This document shows positions 37,374 to 44,392 of a DNA stretch of 46,904 nt, piece after piece. The notes under the pieces are model-generated. The model did no database searches. It had not been told where the DNA came from and was given only the letters and a program-made list of their open reading frames with translations. How positions within the stretch are numbered: position 1 is the stretch's first letter; every line of letters begins with the position of its first letter. The DNA comes from Desulfobulbaceae bacterium. GTDB lineage: Bacteria; Desulfobacterota; Desulfobulbia; Desulfobulbales; VMSU01. The DNA lies in contig JAQUKQ010000012.1 of NCBI GenBank assembly GCA_028718985.1, positions 1-46,904 on the forward strand. The letters run 5' to 3'. The translations under genes and the position numbers were made by a program.

Positions 37374-38159
37374 ATGAGCCTCGCGATCCTTTTGGGACTG
37401 CTTGGCATGCTGAGCGGGTTTCTGTCGGGACTGCTTGGCATCGGCGGTGGCATCGTCATGGCGCCGCTCTTGCTCTACATCCCACCGGTGTTAGGCTTTG
37501 CTCCTCTCTCCATGCAAGTGGTGGCAGGCCTTACGATCGTCCAGGGGTTGGCAGCTTGTCTCTCAGGTGTGGTAGCGCACCGCCGTTTTCATTTTGTCTC
37601 GGGGGAGCTTACACTGTGGATGGGGGGCACGATCTTCTGTGCTGCCCTCATTGGTGGTGCCGGTGCCAAGCATCTCGCTAACCATATCCTTCTTGCCATC
37701 TTCGCTTTACTGGCACTGACTGCCGCTGTTTTACTTCTGCTACCAACCAGCGCCGATTACGATACCCCCGATCTGACACTTATGACGTTCAGTCGACCGA
37801 GAGCGGTGTTGGCCGCCGGCACGATCGGTCTGCTTGGCGGCCTGGTAGGGCAGGGTGGCTCCTTTATTCTTATCCCGCTCATGACCTCATTTCTGCAGGT
37901 CCCTACCCGGATTGCCATCGGTAGCAATCTGGGTATTGTTTTCCTTGCATCCCTGGCCGGATTTCTCGGCAAAGCCTTCACCGGGCAGATCGCTTGGTGG
38001 CTGGCGCTGCCCATCGTCGTTACCGTGCTACCTGCAGCTCAGATAGGGAGTCTGTTGAGCCGTCGTTTACCGGTCTCAAGCCTTCGCCTGTTGCTCGCCC
38101 TCTGCATCGCGGTGGCAGCGATACGGGTTGCTCTTTCTGCGTTTGCTGAAGGTTTTTGA
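37374..38159 (+). CDS. TauE/SafE-family (TSUP) permease
   Basis: The 261-residue integral membrane protein has about eight helices in two repeats, with the characteristic glycine-rich segment GLLGIGGGIVMAPLLLY at the start of the first and GLLGGLVGQGGSFILIPLM at the second. TSUP proteins export or import sulfite, sulfoacetate, thiosulfate and related sulfur anions; a member (YedE-like relatives differ) has been tied to selenium traits in comparative genomics. Here it starts 3 nt after the selD stop and ends 3 nt before the next gene, so it is firmly in the selenium operon. Transport of selenite or a reduced sulfur/selenium anion is inference. Confidence 0.88.
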   Translation: MSLAILLGLLGMLSGFLSGLLGIGGGIVMAPLLLYIPPVLGFAPLSMQVVAGLTIVQGLAACLSGVVAHRRFHFVSGELTLWMGGTIFCAALIGGAGAKHLANHILLAIFALLALTAAVLLLLPTSADYDTPDLTLMTFSRPRAVLAAGTIGLLGGLVGQGGSFILIPLMTSFLQVPTRIAIGSNLGIVFLASLAGFLGKAFTGQIAWWLALPIVVTVLPAAQIGSLLSRRLPVSSLRLLLALCIAVAAIRVALSAFAEGF

Positions 38160-38162
38160 AAC

Positions 38163-38975
38163 TTGTTGGTATTGATTGTGACTGATTTCCCTACAACCCC
38201 ACTAGCTATTTACAAAATATTGCCAAAGACAAATTGTGGACGCTGCCTGTTGCCTTCCTGCTTGGCGTTTGCGGCAGCAGTGGTAGCAGGCAATAAAACG
38301 ATCCACAATTGTCCGTTCGTCGAATCGGCAAAGGGGGCGGCACTTCACGGCGCGCAGCGCTCGGAGTCAATGGAGGTCCTGCCAGCGGAGTTCATGGACA
38401 GACTGAAGGCGAAGATGATGGACCTTGATCTGTCGCAAGTGGCCCCTCTTGTCGGTGGCAGCATGAGAGGCAGCCACTTGCTGATCAATTCCTTGGGGAA
38501 GGATTTTGCCGTTGACCCTCATGGTAACATTGCCTCCGAGTGCCACATTATTCCATGGGTACAGGCTCCGTTGCTCGCCTATATCACCAATAAGACGCAT
38601 CAAGATATTACCGGCAGATGGATTTCATTTCGGGAGATTAACGGCGGGATCGAGTGGCAGGGTCTCTTCAACAGCCGTTGTGAAACGCCACTCCGCAAAT
38701 TGGCCGATGAAAATAAAGAACTGCTTGGAGATTTGATTGATCTCTTCATGGGTCAAGAGATCGATTGGTATCAGGCCGATATTGCCCTTATCCTCTACCC
38801 GTTGCCAAAAATTCCGCTGCTAATCTGCTACCAGGCCCCGGAAGATGACATCGATTCCGCACTAACCATTTTTTTTGATGAGTGCTGCCCGCAAAACCTC
38901 CATATTAAATCCCTCTTCACACTCTGCTCAGGACTTGTACAGATGTTTGCCAAGATAGCCGAACGTCATCAATGA
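38163..38975 (+). CDS. Fe-S domain plus DUF3786 protein
   Basis: The protein has about 265-270 residues. An N-terminal Fe-S domain shows C-x2-C-x4-C-x16-C (NCGRCLLPSC...NCPF), the four-Cys pattern found in corrinoid iron-sulfur proteins and related electron carriers. The rest, with LINSLGKDFAVDPHGNI and a later DWYQADIALILYPLPKIPLLICYQAPEDDIDS, matches what I recall of DUF3786, a domain of unknown function frequent in anaerobes and sometimes linked to tetrapyrrole or corrinoid proteins. Start is uncertain: TTG 38163 or GTG 38178; no ribosome-binding site is evident, so coupling to the permease gene ending at 38159 is likely. No membrane helix. Function unknown, possibly an electron donor or ligand-binding partner of the selenium operon. 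Confidence 0.8.
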   Translation: MLVLIVTDFPTTPLAIYKILPKTNCGRCLLPSCLAFAAAVVAGNKTIHNCPFVESAKGAALHGAQRSESMEVLPAEFMDRLKAKMMDLDLSQVAPLVGGSMRGSHLLINSLGKDFAVDPHGNIASECHIIPWVQAPLLAYITNKTHQDITGRWISFREINGGIEWQGLFNSRCETPLRKLADENKELLGDLIDLFMGQEIDWYQADIALILYPLPKIPLLICYQAPEDDIDSALTIFFDECCPQNLHIKSLFTLCSGLVQMFAKIAERHQ

Positions 38976-38986
38976 GATCAATAGGG

Positions 38987-39355
38987 CTACTTGCTGTCGA
39001 CATTGTACTTTTTTCTTCCCTTGGGACTTTTCCTAAGACCGTCAAACAGATGAAATATAGCTAAAATAGGATGCACCCACAGCATTTTTGGTCCAGAAAA
39101 ACGCATGAGGTTGCGGACTCTGTCTCGCATGTCCGGTTTATAGCAGTGCCGCAAGCAGTTGCCGCAGCTAGTTTTCCCCTCCTGGAAAGGGCAGTGTCTC
39201 AGGCGCAACAAGGCATACTCCTGCAGTTCCTGGCACTCGTTACACAGTGTCTCTTTTCTTTCGCCATGATGATGCTGGCAGAAGAGGCCAATCATTGCTT
39301 GAATCGTTTTTCTCTCCCGCTGCATCCTTGGATGCATGTTGTCGGTTTGCGGCAT
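38987..39355 (-). CDS. YgbA-family protein (nitrosative-stress-associated)
   Basis: The 122-residue protein carries a Cys pattern C-x2-C (NECQE) and C-x2-C-x3-C (SCGNCLRHCYKPDMRDRVRNLMRFSGPKML), with MRFSGPKML-HP typical of the YgbA/PF11756 family, whose E. coli member is induced by nitric oxide. The Cys pairs could bind iron-sulfur or zinc. It lies 7 nt after the siroheme reductase gene on the same strand, forming a small operon that a CRP/FNR-type palindrome precedes. Its exact activity is unknown even in model organisms. It could start at Met7. Confidence 0.85.
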   Translation of the reverse strand: MPQTDNMHPRMQRERKTIQAMIGLFCQHHHGERKETLCNECQELQEYALLRLRHCPFQEGKTSCGNCLRHCYKPDMRDRVRNLMRFSGPKMLWVHPILAIFHLFDGLRKSPKGRKKYNVDSK

Positions 39356-39362
39356 AGGAGGG

Positions 39363-40004
39363 TCAGGAAGCTGCTAGCGCATTTTGCAGGGCCGACAAGG
39401 GCGTCCGATCCATGAACCGTGCAGTCCGTTCACGTTTGCGGGCGTGAGCGCTGTAATATTTTAACGCCTTCTCCATGACAATCAGCAGTTGCTCATCTGT
39501 CAGATCTTCACTGATAATGTCGCCGAAACGAGGGCGGCCTGCACCATTACCACCAAAAACCAGCGTCCAGCCATTTTTTCTTCCGAAAATACCGATATCG
39601 CGGATGAATCCTTCGCAGCAGTTCATCGAGCAGCCCGAGATCCCTACTTTGGTTTTAGCTGGCAGTGCGAGGTTGAGGAGGGCACCCTCGATTTTTGCCC
39701 CCAAGCTCAATGAGTCCTGCACGCCGTATTTACACCATGTCTTCCCTGGACATGCCTTGATATAGTGAATGCCAACCGGTTTTTTGGGGCCAGTGCTGTG
39801 CCCAAGTTCTTGCCAAATAAGCTCCGTCTCCTCCGGGGTCTGGCCGATAAAGGCCAGGCGTTGAGCCTCGGTAAATTTGAGTAGAGGGACATTGTGCCGC
39901 CTGGCCACCCGCGCGATGGCCTCCAAAAAATCTGGCGTTACCATGCCCATCTTCGGGCCTGGGACGATGGAATACGTTTTGTTGTGAGAGGTGTTATTTG
40001 GCAT
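39363..40004 (-). CDS. Small siroheme/[4Fe-4S] sulfite or nitrite reductase
   Basis: The 213-residue protein is half the length of classical sulfite reductases. It keeps the siroheme-cluster Cys pairs: Cys85-x5-Cys91 (CPGKTWC) and Cys125-x3-Cys129 (CSMNC), with GISGCSMNCCEG as the family signature. The N-terminal half is the ferredoxin-like sirohaem-protein repeat. This matches low-molecular-weight assimilatory-type sulfite reductases described in Desulfovibrio and other anaerobes. It reduces sulfite, perhaps nitrite; the physiological role is unsettled. The gene heads the two-gene operon with the YgbA-family gene. Confidence 0.9.
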   Translation of the reverse strand: MPNNTSHNKTYSIVPGPKMGMVTPDFLEAIARVARRHNVPLLKFTEAQRLAFIGQTPEETELIWQELGHSTGPKKPVGIHYIKACPGKTWCKYGVQDSLSLGAKIEGALLNLALPAKTKVGISGCSMNCCEGFIRDIGIFGRKNGWTLVFGGNGAGRPRFGDIISEDLTDEQLLIVMEKALKYYSAHARKRERTARFMDRTPLSALQNALAAS

Positions 40005-40147
40005 GGTAATCTCCTTGATTAAAGTGCTGGGCTAACGAGCAATCGCCAATTCTTATTTTGCCGAATTTGTTTGCAGCTGGTGTTGAGGTGCGACGCAAAA
40101 ATGACGAATATTTGCCCTTGAGCATAGAATCAAAGAGACACTTATTC

Positions 40148-40163
40148 ATTGACTCAGGTCAAA
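40148..40163 (-). promoter_or_regulatory. CRP/FNR-type palindrome ATTGAC-TCAG-GTCAAA, candidate HcpR site
   Basis: ATTGAC(N4)GTCAAA is a perfect inverted repeat of the size used by CRP/FNR-family dimers and fits the WTTGACNNNNGTCAAW consensus I recall for HcpR, a nitrosative-stress regulator of delta-proteobacteria. It lies 144 nt before the siroheme reductase start. On the same strand TTCTAT (40129-40124) lies where a class-II activator would place a -10 box. Confidence 0.6.
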
Positions 40164-40286
40164 TGATGGGATTTTTTTGCTTTGGGAAAAAGAGAACTTG
40201 CGGCTCTTCGATTCTTCCTTATCTGCCCTTCCTCCCTCAGCAACAGAGGAGATCGATTTTCCCTCTTGGAGAGCTCCATGTGCTTG

Positions 40287-42596
40287 CTATGCAGGCTCTC
40301 TGTTGCTCTCAGCTTGAGGAACGGCATCGTCTGCAGGAGGCTTTTCTTGCACAGTTGCCGCACTCTCATCTGGGGTGATTAATTCACCGATAAAGAGGCT
40401 GCCGTTGTTCACCAAAAAACAGGTGGGCAAAAATTCGACCAGGTTCTGCAGACGGAGAGCATACTCTTCTTCTTTGCCTTCCTCTGGTGTTGCAAGCCCT
40501 AAAAAAACCACATCCGCAGCAAAACTTTTCTGCCGGATAATGTCTTGAATGTTTTCTTTACCGCCACGTACCGTCACCTCGATGTCGGCATCAATGCGGA
40601 TTTGAGGAATCAAACAGGCAAGGGCTTGTTCGGTATGAGCTTTCATCAACTCGTTTGATGCGATACTGAGAATGCGGATGCGTGCATCACGCCACTCCGA
40701 ATTACAGGTGAGCAAATATGAGAGAAGCAACATCAGGTCGCTGTTTCTTTTTAACCCTCCCCACCAAACATGGATAATCCTCGGCACTCCCTCCCGTGGC
40801 GCGCGCAACCGTTCGATTTTACCAATCACGAGACTGCGTTTCAGACGCTGCAGGCTGCGTAGTGTTTTTAAGAAAATGGCGAGTCGTTCCTGGTCCTCCG
40901 GGAAACCCAGCATGATCGTATTGCTTTCAAGGCCCGCCATGCCATTTGCCTGGGAGACAGCCAGAATACCCCGTTCAACATCTTGCACCACATTGACCTC
41001 GCCAAAGGCGACAATGCCTTCCCGATCAAGTACGTTTTGCAGAAAACTTTGGCGTTCTGTGTAATCCATATCAGTAGTCAAGACGTCGCCGATGACCATT
41101 TCGCTCACCGTTACAACCCCACGGTCTTCACTGAACCAAGAGGCAAATCGCACCAGATTAAGTCTCTGCTCGATATCACGGACAAAGACCAAGAGATGTG
41201 GCCGCCAGTTACGGGCCGTCAACGGATGGCGTGATAGACGAATAAGCGCCCAGCGAATAAGCGATTCGTAAAGATCACGACGAAGGTCACCCCAGGATGA
41301 AAGCCGTGTTTGCCGTCTGAACCAAAGCCAGAGGATGAATTCGATGGCAAGAGCCGCAATTGTGGAAGGCCAGTGAATCAAGACCATGACCCCGAAGCAG
41401 CCAAAGGCACCGAGCAGACTGATAGACCAATGCACCTCAAGGGTAGGGCGCCAGGAAGGATTGCCTGAAAGATATTCCAGGGTGGCAACCAAGTTGATAA
41501 TGCCGTAGACACTGAGGAAAAACATGGTGACGACCGTGGCCACGGTATTGAGATCGCCTAAGAATACGGCAAGCAGGCTAAGACTCACGGTGACTGCCAT
41601 GCCAAGGACAGGCTCCTCTCCGCCCCGCACTTTTCCTGCTAAACGGAGCGGTGTCAAGCGATCTAACGATAAGGCCTGCAGCGTCCGAGGTGCGCCGAGC
41701 ATCGAACCAACAGCGGAGGAGAAGATAGCTCCCCATAATCCAGGCAGAACAAGCCAGGGGCCGAGTAGAGAGATTTTTGTCCAGACGAGAGGTTCAGTCA
41801 GCAGGGTGGCTCGGTCTGCACCAAAATGGAGCAATATTGGCAGCAATAAATAGACCAAGAGTCCGGTTAAGGCGGCAAGTAAAGTGCCACGAGGGATCGC
41901 GCGACGTGTATCGGCGAGATCACCCGAGAGACTGAGTCCTGCCATGATGCCGGTCACTGCCGGAAAAAATACGGCAAAAACTCCCCAAAAACTTGCAGCC
42001 GGAGGAATCTCTTGCGGCGAGGGGAGGGTGGTTACATGCGGATTCAAAAAAGTGCCGCCGGCCAGGGCAAGAATTGAAATGCCAATCATCAACATCACCG
42101 GTATCTGCGCCTTGAGTGCAATCATGGCACCTTTAAAAGAGAGGAGGCCTACCAGAATAATGATCACAAAAGCAGCCGTGGGGACATGTATTTCGGGCCA
42201 GACTATTCGCAATGATTCGGCAAGACCAAAGGCATAAAGCGTGACGGACAACGCTTGTGACAGGAACAGGGGCAAACCGATGGCGCCGCCGATCTCAACC
42301 CCTAAGCTGCGAGAGATGATATAGTAGGCCCCGCCGACACCAACCCGGCTGTTTGTAGCCACCGCTGACAGACTGAAAGCGGTGGCGATGGTGATGGAAT
42401 TGGCCAGCAAGACGATGATCAAGGTGGTAGAGAGACCAACCTGGCCGACCACCCAACCAAAACGCAGGTACATGATCACCCCGAGGATGGTGAGAATAGT
42501 GGGGGTGAAAACACCAAGAAAGGTGCCGAGCTGGCCTTGCCTTTTGTCGGTACCCAAGCCCAGAGAAATTTGATCGCTTGCGGATTTGTCTGTCAT
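40287..42596 (-). CDS. Cation-chloride-cotransporter/APC-family permease
   Basis: The 769-residue protein has an N-terminal transport core of about 12 helices (residues about 20-440) and a long cytoplasmic C-terminal domain (about 450-769) with a Rossmann-like part. The first helix reads GVFTPTILTILGVIMYLRFGWVVGQVGL, the hallmark of Na-K-Cl and K-Cl cotransporters and their prokaryotic homologues; ATNSRVGVGGAYYIISRSLGVEIGGAIGLPLF fits the amino acid-polyamine-organocation superfamily. Substrates could be K+/Na+ with chloride, or amino acids. The start is placed at ATG 42596 (MTDKSASDQ); an upstream TTG at 42689 would add 31 basic residues. It stands alone, with no obvious operon partner. Confidence 0.88.
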   Translation of the reverse strand: MTDKSASDQISLGLGTDKRQGQLGTFLGVFTPTILTILGVIMYLRFGWVVGQVGLSTTLIIVLLANSITIATAFSLSAVATNSRVGVGGAYYIISRSLGVEIGGAIGLPLFLSQALSVTLYAFGLAESLRIVWPEIHVPTAAFVIIILVGLLSFKGAMIALKAQIPVMLMIGISILALAGGTFLNPHVTTLPSPQEIPPAASFWGVFAVFFPAVTGIMAGLSLSGDLADTRRAIPRGTLLAALTGLLVYLLLPILLHFGADRATLLTEPLVWTKISLLGPWLVLPGLWGAIFSSAVGSMLGAPRTLQALSLDRLTPLRLAGKVRGGEEPVLGMAVTVSLSLLAVFLGDLNTVATVVTMFFLSVYGIINLVATLEYLSGNPSWRPTLEVHWSISLLGAFGCFGVMVLIHWPSTIAALAIEFILWLWFRRQTRLSSWGDLRRDLYESLIRWALIRLSRHPLTARNWRPHLLVFVRDIEQRLNLVRFASWFSEDRGVVTVSEMVIGDVLTTDMDYTERQSFLQNVLDREGIVAFGEVNVVQDVERGILAVSQANGMAGLESNTIMLGFPEDQERLAIFLKTLRSLQRLKRSLVIGKIERLRAPREGVPRIIHVWWGGLKRNSDLMLLLSYLLTCNSEWRDARIRILSIASNELMKAHTEQALACLIPQIRIDADIEVTVRGGKENIQDIIRQKSFAADVVFLGLATPEEGKEEEYALRLQNLVEFLPTCFLVNNGSLFIGELITPDESAATVQEKPPADDAVPQAESNREPA

Positions 42597-42952
42597 TTGC
42601 AGCCTGTGGGTAGAAATGTCGTGTTGCGAGATGATCTTTTGAAGGGAGGCAACGACGATCCCTTGCCGTAAGCCCCTAGTGATAAGCAATCAATAGCTAT
42701 CTCCAACCGAGAAAGCAACCCCTTTCTCTTGGGTTGAGCCGAAAGAGATCTATCTGTTAAATTTCTAATTTTTATTACAGTAAATTATCTGCTATAATGA
42801 GAAAGAGAGGGAAATTGCTGAGGCAAATTCACCTTTGACGACCAGGAGAGGGAGCGTGTTTGGCGTTCCTTGCTTACAAAGATGAGTGATTTCGTGGCAT
42901 GTCATGATGTCGCTCACAAAAGAGCAATAAGTCTTAAAGGGAGGGTGAAAAA
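42597..42952. promoter_or_regulatory. Divergent spacer before the Met-rich protein gene
   Basis: No gene was seen in these 356 bases. A hairpin CAACCC-N9-GGGTTG lies at 42717-42737. TATAAT at 42793-42798 is a strong -10 candidate for the gene at 42953, with only an AT-rich, weak -35 before it. Two near-palindromes follow in the 150-nt leader. AAAGGGAGGG precedes the ATG. Confidence 0.45.
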
Positions 42953-43474
42953 ATGAAGAAGATGATCTCTATCACGGTAGTAGCTCTGTTAATTGGTGCC
43001 GGAGGGGCATGGGCGGAAACTGTGCCGGGGAATGCGGCCAGTGTTGATGGGTCAGCTATTCAGGCAGCGTCTGCCACACCCGAAAAGGGTGATATGGGCA
43101 TGATGGGCATGGGACAGGCGATGATGCCAAACATGATCAACATGATGTTCGATTCTCCACGGACAGGGGGAATGACGGGCGGCAAGATGATGAATATGCC
43201 CATGATGGGCGCATCAATGATGCCGATGGGCATGGGCGGCATGGGGATGATGCCTTTGATGATGAATGCCTCTTCGGAAGAGACCGCCGCATCGCTTGAG
43301 AAATTTCGTGCCTTTTTAAAAGAGACGAAGGACAAGAGGAAAGAGCTACACGATTTATCGTTTGCCTATTTTGAGTCACGTTGGACTCCAGAAACAACGG
43401 TTCAACAACTGCAGGACATTTCGTTGAAAATGCGTAAGCTGCGGGATGAGATTATGGCGAAGATGCCCAAGTAG
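42953..43474 (+). CDS. Methionine-rich periplasmic protein (probable copper/metal binding)
   Basis: The 173-residue precursor has a clear signal peptide (1-21, ending AWA). A central stretch of 57 residues contains 24 Met, mostly as MM, MGM and MPM with Gly and Pro; such Met clusters bind Cu(I) or Ag(I) in copper-handling proteins. The C-terminal 60 residues are charged and helical (FRAFLKETKDKRKELHDLSFAYFESRWTPETTVQQLQDISLKMRKLRDEIMAK), resembling the spheroplast protein/CpxP/ZraP class of periplasmic chaperones. AAAGGGAGGG precedes the start. It is monocistronic, between a divergent permease gene and the convergent mtgA. Metal-buffering or envelope-stress function is inferred. Confidence 0.82.
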   Translation: MKKMISITVVALLIGAGGAWAETVPGNAASVDGSAIQAASATPEKGDMGMMGMGQAMMPNMINMMFDSPRTGGMTGGKMMNMPMMGASMMPMGMGGMGMMPLMMNASSEETAASLEKFRAFLKETKDKRKELHDLSFAYFESRWTPETTVQQLQDISLKMRKLRDEIMAKMPK

Positions 43475-43521
43475 CATATTTTTCAAGCCGTACCAAGAAC
43501 AACTATGCATAGTTTGGATGG

Positions 43522-43548
43522 GCGACCACCGTTCGCAACGGTGGTCGC
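43522..43548. terminator. Perfect 12-bp hairpin between convergent genes
   Basis: GCGACCACCGTT and AACGGTGGTCGC flank a 3-nt loop. It starts 48 nt after the Met-rich gene's stop and 3 nt before the mtgA stop (43552), so it sits where a bidirectional terminator would be, but no T-run follows on the + strand. Confidence 0.55.
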
Positions 43549-43551
43549 AGT

Positions 43552-44295
43552 TCAGGGATTAAGGACCTTCTCCAGATAGTCGCTTCCACCTAACAACGCC
43601 ATTTGGCGTTTAATGGCGGAACTTCGTTTCAAGACATAGGCCGTAGGCTGCCCGGCATGAAGTTGGTGCGGATTCGGCAGGACCGCCGCCAGACGCGCAG
43701 CCTCCGACTCTTGTAGGTTCTTGGGTGATTTGCCAAAGTAATTTGCACTTGCTGCCCCCACCCCAAAGATACCGGGCCCGAATTCAACGATATTGAGATA
43801 GACTTCCAGGATTCGCCGTTTCGGCCACAGACCCTCCAGTAAAACTGTACACGCCGCCTCCACTCCTTTTCGCAGTAGACTTCTTCCCGGCCATAAAAAG
43901 AGATTTTTTGCCACTTGCTGCGAGATTGTGCTGGCCCCACGAGGCAGTTCACGATGTTCGTTATCTCGCAGGGCGAGGTTGATGGCCTGCAAATCGAAAC
44001 CATGATGATCGGGAAATTTCTGATCTTCTGCGGCCACGACGGCCAATGCCATGCGCGGTGAGATGTTGGCCAAACTCACCCATCGATACTGCAGATGGAA
44101 AGAGGAATCGTGATCAATGAGGGCGCTGACCCATCGCTGCAGCATCAAGGATGACATTGGCGGTGGCAACCAGCGGAGTAGTCCAACCACAATGACAAAC
44201 GCAGCCAGCATGACCAAACCTGCTTGCAACAAGCGCCGACCGAAAGCCACGGGAATGGCTCGATGCTGACTTTTCTTCCGAGTAAAGGATAGCAA
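43552..44295 (-). CDS. mtgA: Monofunctional peptidoglycan glycosyltransferase
   Basis: The 247-residue protein is a GT51 transglycosylase without a transpeptidase domain, which polymerises lipid II at the outer face of the inner membrane. Residues about 22-42 form the membrane anchor. Motifs include EDQKFPDHHGFD with the catalytic Glu, RGASTISQQVAKNLFLW, KRRILEVYLNIVEFGPGIFGV and AARLAAVLPNP. All family motifs are intact and the length is normal. It is transcribed toward the Met-rich gene and lies 97 nt after the DUF748-like gene on the same strand. Confidence 0.95.
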   Translation of the reverse strand: MLSFTRKKSQHRAIPVAFGRRLLQAGLVMLAAFVIVVGLLRWLPPPMSSLMLQRWVSALIDHDSSFHLQYRWVSLANISPRMALAVVAAEDQKFPDHHGFDLQAINLALRDNEHRELPRGASTISQQVAKNLFLWPGRSLLRKGVEAACTVLLEGLWPKRRILEVYLNIVEFGPGIFGVGAASANYFGKSPKNLQESEAARLAAVLPNPHQLHAGQPTAYVLKRSSAIKRQMALLGGSDYLEKVLNP

Positions 44296-44392
44296 AAAAG
44301 TAGGCCGTTATTGCTTATGCAGCATTAATGTAAGTTTGTGGTAACGGTGCGGGCTCATTTTTTTGAAAGACCGACATTGCCATTGTTCATAA

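Noticed and set aside
43080-43270. Met-rich region as a DNA tandem repeat or CRISPR-like array
   Set aside because: The repeats are short, irregular ATG-rich codons inside a reading frame with signal peptide; no regular unit or spacer pattern.
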